Source of the DNA: Kryptolebias marmoratus
Taxonomy: Eukaryota > Chordata > Actinopteri > Cyprinodontiformes > Rivulidae
DNA length: 64,000 bases
Assembly (NCBI RefSeq): GCF_001649575.2
Contig: NC_051438.1
Location: 3,593,381-3,657,380 of the forward strand
Reading direction: 5' to 3'
This document shows positions 42,906-54,589 of the stretch, piece after piece (the stretch's first letter is position 1; each line of letters begins with the position of its first letter). The position numbers were made by a program, and so were the translations under genes. The notes beneath the pieces were generated by a model. That model saw only the letters and a program-made list of their open reading frames with translations. It ran no database searches and had not been told where the DNA came from.

Positions 42906-45900
42906 AATACACCCTTCCATGACTGGCACAACAGGACTTCTCTTCCTCAGTCTTCAGCTCTTGAGTCTCCTGTCTGCTCTCCATCACACCCTTTCTCCAA
43001 GCATCCATCAGCTAACTGCTCAACCTCTTCAATAAACTGACTGGAAATCAAGTACTGATCAACACAGGGTGGTTTCCCCTGGGTCCTCTTTCTCCACCTT
43101 GGAGGATCAACTGCAGTAAGAAAGTAAGGATAATCTCCATTTAAAACTGATTCTGAATTCGTCTATCATCTCACATCTCCCAACTTCATTTTTTCAGTGT
43201 TCCTGACCACCTTGCCTTCCAGACTCAAACCATATCCAGTTCATTGTCTGTACATTTAAGGTTATTGTTTAATAAATGTTTTTTTTAAACTATTTTTGTC
43301 TGAACGTTCTGCATGTGGGTCAAACGATTGCCTAAAACCATGACTCATACAATGTTAAGAAACTTGTTTGGTTCTGTATAGAGGTTTGGGGTTGGACTAC
43401 CATAAAGCATACAATGTTCCAGCAATGATTTCTTGTTTGGCTACAGCTTAAATACCTGCCAGGTGGTGATCATTTGTCATCAGGAACAGCTGAAGGTAAT
43501 TAACTCCGCCTGCCACTTGGAGCTGCAATAATGGAAGTTAAAGGCACAACATACTGGAATCCTAACACATATAATGTGAAAGAACACTACATTAGCTAAT
43601 ACTAAACCTATACACTTTTGCATGACACATTTGTTTAGTCTGTCACTGTTTTCTCAACTGAGCAATGTCTGTGTTACTATGTGAATGTACGTATGTGTGC
43701 TGAGTGTACACCATGTTTATGCCAATGGTACTGAGGCTCTACTATATGTATCAATCCGCCAGGAGTTGAGTAAACTTTTAAACCATAAGAACAGTATGAT
43801 GAAAAAAATGTAGAGGTTTTGACATTACTTTTTATCACCATGGTGTATCTTGCATCCAAAAAAATGGCACAATGGCTTTTGCCTGTATGGAGCAGCCTGA
43901 TCAAAGTTAATTCCTACAATGCTGTAGAAATGCAGTGTTATAATCAGTGGTGTTATGGAAGGCTGGAGTTAATGTTATGACAAAGTTAATACAAATGGCT
44001 CCTGCAGGTCTTACTGGGTTTGGCAGAAAGAGACTACAGAGCTGTTGACTTGAAAAACTGGGCCTTCTCTTCATTGGATAAAAGCCAGAGCAGATCTTTT
44101 GGTTATAAAACACACAGATACACACACTCACGCCTACATTCACATGAACACAGATGCTCATAAATGATTCATAATGAAAGAAATTAGCGCTCACTTCTCT
44201 GTCTGCTCCCCAATAGCAGACTGTTCCCTCATGCTCTCTAATAACACCTTCACTCAAACACACATGTAGAGGCAGATGCACAGAAAAGGTTCAGTGCACA
44301 CAGATGCATCCATGTTCATACACATGCCCCCCTCGCTGCCATCTCTCACAGTTCATTTCATTCCAACATAATTAAATAGTCCTGTTGTATATGTGTGTTT
44401 GTGTCCCTGTGTGATTTGTGTCTAATCCAGTATTTTCTTTTCTTTCCACAGTTTGCTCATCATTGGCACACAGAAGAAACAGTGCATCAGAGTTCAGTCC
44501 TTTTCCTGTGTTTATGCTGTTGCATCAGTCTCCAATTACAGCACACATGTCAACATGATATCATGAAATCCAACAATGTTCTCAAGTTCTAAAATAAGAA
44601 CACATCAGCTTTTTACTGCTGTACAGATTAGCTTTTACAGCCTCTTACTGAACACTTTCTACCATATGTGTAATGTGGTTGAACATAATAAACATTCATG
44701 GAGCAAATCTGCGAGAGCAAAAGATGAGGGGAAATGCAATGAAGAAAAGTGCTTGTACATTATTCAGACCTGTATACTAACGTAAACAACACATCACAGT
44801 GGCTGATTTCACAGTATTCAGTCATGCTTGTCAAATTTGAGACATCTTAATGAGGTGATAAGGGGAAAACATCCAAGCATCAGGTACTATTTATTTTTAT
44901 TTGTATTGGGCAAATTCATTCTTTTTCATGTTCACTACCCTCACAGACCTTTTCTCTGCAAAATAAATTGGATGTATGAATAGGACTGAAAAAGTTAGAA
45001 GTAGAGATTAAGTTAATTCATAAAGGTGGATGTTCACTGCAACAATAAATGTGTAAAACATGTCACATATTATCAAAGACTTTCACAAACAGTAAACCTT
45101 TCAGCTTGCTATGAAAGTAAATACAGATTTGATGTGCTCAAACAGGGAATTCCATACAATGGGGGTTCTAACAGAAAGCAAGTAAAAAGTCACTCTGTTT
45201 TAACCCTTTATGTTAGAACAATTATATATGGCCTTTTTCCATGGCTCAGAATTTTTCCATTGGGTGGTCCCACCAACTTTCAGCTCATTTCTCATGTTCT
45301 TTTTGCATTGTCAGGCCTGGCCCGGCCCTGGTCAACAATTAAATACATATATATTTTTGTACTTCATACCTGACATATTGCAGTTTGTAGGAATTTGCTT
45401 TTTCTTATAAAGTAACTCACAATTTCTCTAGTGAAGCTTTGCATGATTTAATGTTTTTCACTTGTTTATCCTAAATTCATTTAAAATGATAACTTCGGTT
45501 TTGACTTCCATCATCACAGGGTTATTTTTGTAACTCAATGTAAATCCAGTAGGCCAGAAGTAAACTGTGTAACTCTGATAGAATTATGAGGAATACTGTA
45601 CTTTTGTTTTTTAAAGTTAAACTCTATTACATTATACTCCCACCTACTGTCTCAAAGTAGAGATACAAATTTATCCAAAAAGAGGTTAAAAAGCAAAACA
45701 GCTGGGCTTTTATTTTGTAACCAAAAACATTTTGCTTCCCATCCAGGAGGCTTTACCAATTTAAAAAATGTCATGTCTACTGCTGTCATGAAATTTTTGG
45801 AATTTTTAAAGCCTGCCACATGGGCAGCAAAAAATCTTCAGAATAGAAGTACGGCTGTTTTGTTTTGTGACCTTTTGTCGAGTTTACCATGCCCTGAATG

Positions 45901-46140
45901 ACTGAGAATATTCACTAGCAGATGGAACAAAGGTTATTGATTACAATGATGTAATTGCCACAAAGTGCAGCTCCTTCTGCACTGACACATACTCTTATGT
46001 TTGTTAATGTTAAAAAATAAGTTTTAAAAAAAGGAAACTATGTTGCCATTTTATACACAAAGCTACACACCATTGTTGTCATGAATAGAGGCTGTTTGGT
46101 CATCAAAGTAAACCGTTGCCTGTGCAGTCTTGCCAAGCAC
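42906..46140. other. Mostly unassigned DNA, transposon-poor
   Basis: 43000-43345 has an LTR-like tail (AATAAATG near 43272, then TCTGCATGTGGGTCAAACG) but no borders. The remainder has short ORFs without domain character and a good acceptor-like tract ending CTTTCCACAG at 44451. No gene can be supported. Confidence 0.4.
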
Positions 46141-46174
46141 CTCATTAGGGCTTAAATTTGGGCCAGTTCCTTAC

Positions 46175-46359
46175 ATTGGAGTTCCATTTCCTCCCGTCTA
46201 ATTCAGATTTGTGATGGTGAGTGTCACGCACATCCACTAGCAGTTGCTGGATGTGACGTTCACGTTGGTCCCAGTTCAGCTCCTCTAGCCTATTCAAGTT
46301 CTCAGTGGCTGCTCTGAAATCTGTGCTGTTTGAACTCTTCCGCTTGGTTAAACAAGAAC
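46175..46359 (-). other. Candidate host exon, coiled-coil-like peptide
   Basis: On the minus strand, CCACATTTCAG (acceptor) precedes 185 bases that are open in one frame and end before GTAAGG (donor, 46169-46174). The peptide includes RKSSNSTDFRAATENLNRLE, ELNWDQRERHIQQLLVDVRD and THHHKSELDGRKWNSN. It is rich in charged and Leu residues and lacks low complexity, unlike other ORFs nearby. I do not recognise the protein. No neighbouring exon was found in the window, as expected if introns are long. The claim rests only on splice signals and composition. Confidence 0.35.
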
Positions 46360-46389
46360 CTGAAATGTGGATGGATAAACAAGACAAGG

Positions 46390-47340
46390 CTAGATTCAGT
46401 ACAATACATCAGCATAGTTTTATCAGTTGACAACATTTTAACACTTTAGGTACTTTCATGGGGAAGCCATGCATCTTGCAATAACTCTTATGTAGGAGTG
46501 CCATTATTTGCACCATTGGTATTCAAAATGTCAAATATTATGTCCAATTCTGTTTTTTAGCAGTCAGAGAAATGTATTAAAATGCAATGACAAGAACCTC
46601 CGCGTTAAGCCCCCACAACGGAATTATTAAATACCACAGTAAGAGAGAGAGAGAAAAAAAGTTAATTCTGCCAGAGACTCCCAATGAGCTTCAGCTTGCT
46701 TTGAATTTTTTTCCTCTGACAAAACCTCATCTGGTTCACATTTTCAGACCGTGGAAATAGTTTTCTCCATTCTCTTCACTTCTGAATTACTGTGTTTCCA
46801 CTAGCACTTGGGACTTGCTCTCCCCCTTACACGGTTAAAGCCAAGTTTCAGGCTACTTTGTATCTGATCCTCTGAAAACTAAGCTTCATGAGAGAAAGAA
46901 GGAGCAGAAACATGGCAGTAATAATTCTCTAATTTTTCTGTGAAGAACTTAATGTGGAAAATACAGTAGAAAGAGGACACCTCCTGAAATAATATTTACA
47001 TAATTATGTAAAAGTGGGGCCATCCGGTGTGTTGCAATAATGAGGAGGATTTTTAGAAGAAATTGGGCCTCACATGCTCAGCCACAGAGCTGGATGACAA
47101 TTAGCACACACACACACACACACATGCACACACACACACACACACACACCCTCACCTCCCCCTCCCCTTCACACACACACACCCACAGAGAAATGCAAGA
47201 CATTCTTTCTTTTTTTTAATCCATGCTGGTTTACGTTTACATTTTGGGCTTTGAAAGGAGGGAGGTCTTGGCAGGGTCTCCACGCCCACAGGCTCACAAC
47301 TACAAGGCCACTCGTCCTGTTTGATCTCCTTCTTCCTGCA
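46390..47340. other. Unassigned DNA with a CA microsatellite
   Basis: A (CA)n run spans about 47104-47182 with C-rich interruptions. No gene was recognised. Confidence 0.6.
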
Positions 47341-47341
47341 G

Positions 47342-47509
47342 GGAGAACCGACTACAGAACAGAAGAACAGCTTTAAGAGCAGAACAGTCGCTGAAAGGCA
47401 ATCTATGTTATCAGTGTTTTATTTAAACATCTGTGACACTTACAGCCACTGCAACAAAACTTCTCTTATTCATTGTTTATTAGTGTTTTTTTTCTTAAAG
47501 TTTTCTTAA
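47342..47509 (+). other. Candidate terminal or non-coding exon
   Basis: A strong acceptor (GATCTCCTTCTTCCTGCAG, to 47341) is followed by an open frame beginning GEPTTEQKNSFKSRTVAERQ that runs to a stop near 47507. The second half is hydrophobic and T-rich and probably non-coding. There is no supporting neighbour. Confidence 0.2.
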
Positions 47510-47782
47510 CTTCGTATGAATACCCCAGATAAAGATTTATTTGTACTACGGGCTATATATTGTATCAACAAAAGTTTCCCCTAATAGTATGATCAAGTTT
47601 AAATTCAATTCATTTTTTTAATTTATCACCAATTCAACACAAAGTCACCTAAATACAATCCAAATCAGTCCAAAATAGTAAGATCCAGATTCAAATCCAG
47701 CTACATACATTTCAATATTATTACATTACAATAAAAACAGATACAGTAGACTGGTAGTAGATTAAAAAAATGCCAACAATAC

Positions 47783-48393
47783 TGTGAGGATCTGGGAATT
47801 TTGTCCCCGCCCTGCTGGCGGTGCCACTAACTCTTTCTCCCCAGCTGTAGCTGATTTCACCTGACGAGCAGCACCTGAATTTAAGCATCTGGCTGGTTCC
47901 AGATCTTTGCTGGAGCATCGTGCCTTATGGGTCAGAGTCCCTGCCTCTAAGGCCAGATACCAAGCTCACGGCCACAGTAACTTCTCCTTCTCCTTCTCCT
48001 TCTCCTTCTCCTTCTCCTTCTCCTTCTCCTTCTCCTTCAGGTTGTGCTGCTCTACTCCTTGTTTGCCTTTCTGGAACTTACCTGGTGAACTTAACTGCTA
48101 CTGGATCTCTGGACTCCTCCCCTCCTGGACTGCTTCTGGTTTGCCCTGCTTCATCTCTGTGCCTCCCCATTCCTCGGACCTGTAAGACAAGAACAATTAC
48201 TCTCGAAATCTCCTATTGTATGATCAAACTAATCCTGTACCTGAGACTCACCTTGCTCCTCCTTGCCGTTGCAGATCCCCCTGGTTGTTCCCCACTGTTC
48301 GTATATTCACCTTAAAATAAAATCACTTACCTTTACTCCACCTCAGTGTCTGGTTTTTGGTGCCGCTCATACGACGAACTCTGGTTTATGTCA
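47783..48393 (+). mobile_element. Solo LTR with AATAC target duplication
   Basis: A 611-bp LTR beginning TGTGAGGATCTGG and ending GGTTTATGTCA, flanked by AATAC at 47778-47782 and 48394-48398. It contains GATCTTTGCTGGAGCATCG and a TTAAAATAAAATCACTTACC R region. It is in the same family as 36207-36863 and the minus-strand copy at 971-1559. No coding region is attached. Confidence 0.93.
47981..48038. repeat. (CTTCTC)n hexamer array inside the LTR
   Basis: About nine CTTCTC units are present. The SFSFSF and SPSPSP peptides predicted here are products of this repeat. Confidence 0.95.
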
Positions 48394-48399
48394 AATACA

Positions 48400-48900
48400 A
48401 ACCACATTTTCTGTAAAAATGCATTGTGAATGCTGAAATTAGCTAAAGAAGCTAAAATTGATTTGTGAAACCTAAACAAAGCAAAATGCTAGTGAGCTAA
48501 AAGAAGTAGTAGTACTAAAAGTAGCATAAAGCTAGCTAAAAATGGCAAAACAAAAGCTAATAGTAGCAAATGGCTGGCTAAAAGTAGCTAATGACTAGGA
48601 AACGGAAGCAAAAGGCTTGCTAAAAAGTTAAAAAAAGAAACTTCTCACAATAAGCTAAAAGTAGTGAAACGGTATCTAAAAATAAAAATGTAACAGAAAG
48701 CTATATAAAACTTAAAAAGTAGTGTAAGAACAAAAACAGCCAGTTTGCTGAGGCAGATTTCAAAGAGAACAATGTTTTTGAAAGAACTGAAGAGATCACA
48801 ATGTACTTCTATAGAGATAATGTTTGCAGAAAGGTATAAAAGTTACAAAAACCAAAAGTCATTGCTCCCATCTAACAAATAAGCCGATTTTTTGATATAT
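48400..48900 (+). repeat. Degenerate AGCTAAAAGTAGC minisatellite, copy 2
   Basis: Degenerate GCTAAAAGTAGC/AGCTAGCTAAA units (48430-48740) are followed by GGCAGATTTCAAAGAGAACA and then by CTCCCATCTAACAAATAAGC. Both flanks have counterparts after the array at 27840-28050. Confidence 0.7.
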
Positions 48901-49700
48901 GATATTATGAAATTAGCATAACAGTAGTAGTTGCATTGCAAAAATGTATGGAAAATATGCTTGCACAACATAGCATATCATACAGTTTTGTATTCCACAC
49001 TCTCCAGTTTTAAATTGGGAAAGTTATGGAACTAAATTGGGGCCAAATGTTTTGTTAATTTGAAGAAAGACATTTCAATCAAAAAACTAAAACTTGAAAT
49101 TGAGTTTTTGTCCAAAACTTGAAAAATTCAATCATGTATCCAAACTAAAAACAAATGTGCGAAATTTTTTCAGTTTAAATAAAATATTGATGTAATTCTG
49201 GACATATTTTGAATAAATTATTAATTTGTATTTTTCACTTTTCCATATTTTGATATTTGAGGCCTTTTTTTGTTCAGTTTTTATGTTTTTAGGATCAGAG
49301 CCTTTTCTTTTTCTTTCAACTTCAAATCTTCTTTTCCACTTTCAGATCTATTTTTTACTTTCAGATCAGTTTTTTTCAGTTTCCGACTTTTGGCCACGAT
49401 TTTGCGTAGGGGGAGTGGTTGTAGCTGAGAGGGGCATGGACTCATGACTTACAGTCTAACAGGGAAGGAAGGAATCGTGTTGTTGTTGAGAGTTGTGGCT
49501 CAACGCTTTCTATCCACCATATGCATGTAATTGGCAGTAAACCAACTAATGCCAGTGACTGAGTTCGCCTTAAAAACTGTTTTATACATGGCAATACATG
49601 GCACCATTAACATTATGCAAGCAACAAACTGCGCCACTTTGTGCATTTCAGCAGCAGCACTTGCTGACCTCCTCCACTTATGCATATGACCCTTAACGCA
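48901..49700. other. Unassigned AT-rich DNA
   Basis: No gene or assignable repeat was recognised. Confidence 0.45.
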
Positions 49701-49705
49701 CCTTT

Positions 49706-50158
49706 GTATCCACTGGCTATGGTGTCCGCACCACCAAGGCAACCCGCTGGAGTCAGTGCACAGGTAAGGAATATATATGAGCTGTTTGAATAGATTCAGC
49801 AACTGGGGTCCGGGTGACGAGCTGGGGCAGAGCCAAACCCTTCAGCCATGTCATGTTATGTAGTTATGTTGACCATAACTGGACCGTGGCTGCAGCCGCA
49901 CAGAGCATCATAATCATAACACACAACATCTCTCAGGGACAGCTAGAACAAGTCAGGATGCAGGAACAGGCATCATCATCTGTGGACCAAGAGATGGCCA
50001 GGTTTTAGATTCAATGTTATAGTTCAAGTTCATTTTAAGTAATTTAAGGAGTTAATATATTATATATACTGTCCCTGTTCTCATATATTTCACATTCCTT
50101 ACCTGTGCACTGACTCCAGCGGGTTGCCTTGGTGCAGATGCCATAGCCAGTGAATACA
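49706..50158. repeat. Inverted repeat, about 75-78-bp arms, about 300-bp spacer
   Basis: Arms 49706-49780 and 50081-50158 share CACTGGCTATGG, AAGGCAACCCGCTGGAGTCA and GTGCACAGGTAAGGAAT on opposite strands, with a 3-bp indel. The spacer holds an open frame 49814-50008 (DHNWTVAAAAQSIIIITHNI and onward, ending EMARF) of unknown nature. This may be a decayed DNA transposon or two inverted copies of one repeat. Confidence 0.7.
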
Positions 50159-50224
50159 GAAGATTATAGATATCCATGTTAAAGGTAAAAGCAAAAAACA
50201 TCTCCAAGCTGCTTCATATTCATT

Positions 50225-50405
50225 TGACCACAGCTGACAAAATTATTAAAAAGTAGAAGACTCATGGGACTGTAGTCAACCTCCCAGGATGTGGCTCCAA
50301 GAGGAAATGCAGCCCAAGATTGATGAGACGGATAGTGTGGATGGCAGAAGAAGAGTTAAGGAAACCAACCATGAGCCCTAGAAGGGCTTCACTGTTGGCA
50401 GAAAA
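50225..50405 (+). pseudogene. Tc1-like transposase N-terminal fragment
   Basis: The frame around 50240-50400 reads KIIKK, KTHGTVVNLPGCGSKRKCSP, RLMRRIVWMAEEELRKPTMS, with a stop between the first two parts. This matches the second helix-turn-helix and linker of Tc1-type transposases (typically a GxxRK hook followed by a basic helix). The catalytic domain and terminal repeats are missing. A poly-A run follows at 50401-50420. Confidence 0.5.
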
Positions 50406-50469
50406 AAAAAAAAAAAAAATACCAGACATGAATTCTCAAAATAATGTTGACAAGATCCAGTGTTTCTCG

Positions 50470-51034
50470 GACTTATGAAATAAATCTGGAGCATTTTGTC
50501 TCCAGCCACATCAGTTGTGTTTTTGATTGTTGTGGAAGGGTACTGACAAAACATTTGTCCTTTTATAAAGCATATGAGTTCCTTTTAAATGAAGAAGCAG
50601 ATAACTATTTGGTGTTGTGTTTTCACAATAAAAAACAACCACCTCTTGTGCTCGAAACATAGGTGAAACCTGAGCAGAGAACCATAAAAACAGCTTAAGT
50701 TTCCAGAGTAAGCGCATAAACAGTGCTCACAGTACAGAAAGGAATCCCTTCATTTTAAGCCTTCTTTAAATTTGGCTTTGGGTTTAGGAGGAAATGTGTG
50801 ATGGGGGTCTTAACAAGCAAAAACAAAGAAAAGCGTTTCTTTTAATTTTACTGCTTCAATCTTTTAACATCACACAGATGCTTCAGATGCTTATTTACTC
50901 ACACAGCTGTGATTATTTACTATAAAAAATAGCTGCCCTGAAACATAAAAACCTTTGCTGTCAATGCTGTTTGTGGTAGGTTAATTGTGAAAAAACAAAC
51001 TGCCTTATTGTTACTCAAAAAAACTAATTAATTC
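50470..51034. other. Unassigned DNA
   Basis: Nothing recognised. Confidence 0.45.
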
Positions 51035-51900
51035 CTTGAAGAAATGCATATCACCTACAGCCTTTCATTCCAGAGTTTTATACTAAGATCATCTTATGCT
51101 GAGAAATGATGGTGTTGTAATTGATTTGGTCTAACCTCGAAAGTAACATTGTACACCATCTAATGTGATATTGCAAGATCTCACACTCAGAGTATGTGTT
51201 GTGAATGACTAACTATTACTGCATCCCTTTTTAGCTCAAATTTTTAAAAACTGGCTGTGTTACAACCACTTTTGTTTTAGCTAACACTGATTAGCTGTGG
51301 TAGCCACCTACACTCCAACATTTAATTTTAGGCAAAAACCTCATGCAATGAGTAGCATTTGAAGTTTGTTATGAATGACTCTTAGCTACTACCACACCTA
51401 ATTTTAACACAATATCTGTAAAATTGACTGAATTAGCCCCTTTTTCTTTTTTGAAGTCAGTTGGCTGTGGCAACCATCTTGAAGAGTGAAATTTCTAAAA
51501 TTAATAAGGTTTAGATATACAACCAGTGACTATTTCCCAAAGATTTAATTAAAATCCAATAGTTAATGGGATATTTTATTAACAGATAAAATATACTCCA
51601 AATAGTAAATGGCAAATTTTAAACAAAAAACTTGTGCATTCTGTTAGTGCTCAGAATTTGTGTAGAGGATGACTCTTAGCTACTATAACACAAAATTTTA
51701 GCTCAATATCCATGACATCAATTGAGTTATAGCTATTTTGTCTGTTTTTTGAGGTCAGTTGGCTGTGGCATCTATCTCTAAGCAGGCTCTCTCCAAAGGT
51801 TAAACAGTTTACATGCACAACCAATGAAAGTTTTAATAAAATCTGTGTAATGGTTCATAGGATATTTTGACACACACAGGCAAAAACATGAATGCAAAGT
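51035..51900 (+). repeat. Interspersed repeat R1, composite copy 6
   Basis: Starts CCTTGAAGAAATGCATATCA and CTACAGCCTTTCATTCCAG. The later segments recur within the interval: GTCAGTTGGCTGTGGCAACC near 51465 and GTCAGTTGGCTGTGGCATCT near 51755. At least two partial R1 units are joined head to tail. Confidence 0.7.
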
Positions 51901-52345
51901 GTTATAAAACACATTTTATCTGGAGCAGTAAGTGGAATTTAACCAATCAATGTTTGTGCATGATTATATGTGTAGCAGCCTGAGGTGGGTTTTCTTTAAA
52001 ATGGTGGAACCATTATGGTTCACAATATTAAATCTACGGTCAGTTTGTAACGAGAAATAGAAACCAACAACGCTTCCTGGAATTGTACTCCAGGAAATTA
52101 AATTGGTAAAAAGGACAGATTCGTTTTACTGCAGGAAGCAGACAAGATTCAGGAGTTTCACCAAATTTATTATTGTGCCAAACCATGCAATAGTTAAAAG
52201 ATTTCTTTTCAAAATGGCAGAGATAAAACAATTATTCACCAAGGTTTAGGCTGAACAACCAATGCTGATTTCAAGGAAAACTTACCAGTGGGGGGAAGCT
52301 GTAAAGAAAAGAGGCAACATCCAGTGAAGAATAAAAAAGGGATCA
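51901..52345. other. Unassigned DNA
   Basis: Nothing recognised. This is the unique-looking flank of the hAT that follows. Confidence 0.45.
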
Positions 52346-52353
52346 CCCTAGAC

Positions 52354-53194
52354 CAGGGGTCGGCAACCCAAAATGTTGAAAGACCCATATTGGACCAAAA
52401 AAACAAAAAACATATGTGGAGCCGCAAAAAATTAAAAGCCTTATATAAGCCTTATAATGAAGGCAACATATGCTGTATGTATCTATATTAGCCTATCTGA
52501 TAGGCTAATATAGCTGCTTCGGAGTCGGGCCAGCCGGGCTGGCCCTGCTTCGTGGGCGGCGCTAGCTTAGCTCCTGTTCACTCATTGGTCGTGGGTGTGA
52601 CCAGATGGAAGCATAAAGAGCGAACGGTAGGAATATAAACAACAGCGTTAGCTTACCCTGCAACGTTTATGCCATCTGTCCCCCAGCTGAAGGCGCTGTA
52701 AAGCCTGAAATCTCAGGTGGATAACAGCTGTCCTACTCCGCGCAACAATCGCGGCATCCAGAGCATTTCTTCCACTGCGCCTCTCTTCCTGAAGTCTCAG
52801 GAGAATCCCCATAAGTTTAAAAAACAGCAACAACACAGGGCCAACGTTGTCCATAGGGCTTTCGTTGTTTACACAACTTGCGCTAAGTTTCGGTAGCGCA
52901 CCCCCGCTCGCCACGGCCCTGCCCCCTGCAACACGAGGAGGCGTTCCTCTGCTACCTACCAAACTGGGCGGTGTGAACTGGATGCATTCTCTATAGAGCC
53001 GAGCCGAGTAGAGCAGAGTAGAGTGGGACTTCTAAATTAGGGTCCGTGTAAAAGAGGCATATATTAAAACAAAAAATATATTTCTCTCCCCCATCTTTTT
53101 CCATTTTCAAACATTTTGAAAAAACTCCAGGGAGCCGCTAGGGCAGCTCCAAAGAGCCGCATGTGGCTCTAGAGCCGCGGGTTGCCGACCCCCG
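52354..53194. mobile_element. hAT-type non-autonomous element with CCCTAGAC target duplication
   Basis: Perfect 8-bp TSD CCCTAGAC (52346-52353 and 53195-53202). The 16-bp terminal inverted repeat is CAGGGGTCGGCAACCC on the left and CGGGGGTCGGCAACCC read inward from the right. Sub-terminal GAGCCGC motifs cluster near the right end. An ORF on the minus strand (52648-52962) lies inside and has no recognised domain. The length is 841 bp. Confidence 0.92.
52483..52513. repeat. Perfect 31-bp palindrome inside the hAT element
   Basis: CTATATTAGCCTATC, one central T, then GATAGGCTAATATAG. Confidence 0.97.
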
Positions 53195-53202
53195 CCCTAG
53201 AC

Positions 53203-54589
53203 ACTACAAAAAAACACAGCAAACAAAGGGAAAAAGGGTGCTCCAACAAAATAAACACACAAAATAAGACACCGCCGCCACCACATGGAGCCTCAAAACA
53301 GCCTGAATATAACAGTGGCGTCACAATTAATACAATATTTCAATCAATTCAGTTAAAAACGGTGCAGTCAAAGCCCCAGCCAGCAGGGGAAGGCCCAAGT
53401 TTGTCCTAAATTGATCTTCTGGTTGGCAAAACAGCAACGAGTGACATCCAAGCGGAAAGCCAACAGAAGAGCTCATCAGGTAGCTGTAAACTGGTAGATT
53501 TACGGCACCGCCATCTGAGCCGGTCAATAAATAAAGAGCAAGCTGTTCAACTGTAACAGAACGCTATATGAGACTTTTTTTATATGAGATGGGTGGTAGC
53601 CTAGCCACGCTAGTCCTTACCTTTCATCTGTAAGACACACAAAGGACGGATCGGTCCTGATAATCCGCAGATGCAGCAGAGGACGGGCTAAACCGGACAT
53701 CAGACCACAGATTACCTTAGTGGCTACTATTAAAACCTGACTAAAATTATGAAAACAGTTACGCTTACCAGAGAACATTAGCGGCCACAACAACAGGAGC
53801 AGGAAGACATCATGACAGGTGGAGACGTACTTTTATACAGGCAATGAAATGCTGCTACATATGTATTTCAAAAAACTGTTCATATCTAAGATGTGTAAAA
53901 TGACAGAATGACCTCGTTCTAAAGCAGCTTGAAGAACATGAGTGTTGTCTCAGAGGGCAAAGAGGCTGAGGAGATGTCAGGATCTGTGTGGATCTGAGCT
54001 GCACAGATTGGTCTCTGTGGAGCCTCTGCTCTGTCTGAATGTCAGGAGAACATTAAACCTCCAGGGAGGTTAGAAATAAACACACACACCACAGAGTTCA
54101 CCACACCTTTTAAATGTGTAGGTTCCCCAGCTTCAGAGGAGGTTAGGAGCCTGAACTCATTAGTGTCATTTGCGTGGCTGGTAACAGCCTAAAGGTGGTA
54201 TCTCACTGGACTGAGACTAGATGGCGAACATCATTTTTAAGGCAGTCTCAGAACATCTCACAATATTTGCAGTGGTTCTCAATTTTCTGATATGAGTCAC
54301 AGAGGTACAAAGTCTGTTGTTTGAATTTCAAACATGTTCAAAATTTGTACTGCAGTTTTTTCTTAAAAAAACAGAGTCTTCATGGGCATCTCCATCTCCC
54401 CTGCATTGTGTTGTGGGGTTCTCCAACCTGTCTCCAGAGTGGTAGAGCTGTATTTAAAGCTGAAATGAAATGTGTTTTGAAGCCAACATCAGTGAAAATA
54501 TAGCCATACAATTTTTTTGTAGAGATTTTAAATTAAAAATAAAATATAATGAATATTTTTTAAATATAATGTATTTTTTTGGTTTTCGG
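53203..54589. other. Unassigned DNA
   Basis: A CpG-richer block (53640-53800) and CA-rich bits are present. No gene or assignable repeat was recognised. Confidence 0.4.

Noticed and set aside
43907..44281. Minus-strand ORF of 124 codons
   Set aside because: Cys/Val-rich with microsatellite-derived parts (VHVNVGVSVCICV), no splice or domain support.
47104..47182. CA repeat considered as a regulatory Z-DNA element
   Set aside because: It is an ordinary dinucleotide microsatellite without a promoter or gene start next to it.
47907..48315. Two plus-strand ORFs with SFSF and SPSP repeats
   Set aside because: They are produced by the CTTCTC hexamer array inside a solo LTR.
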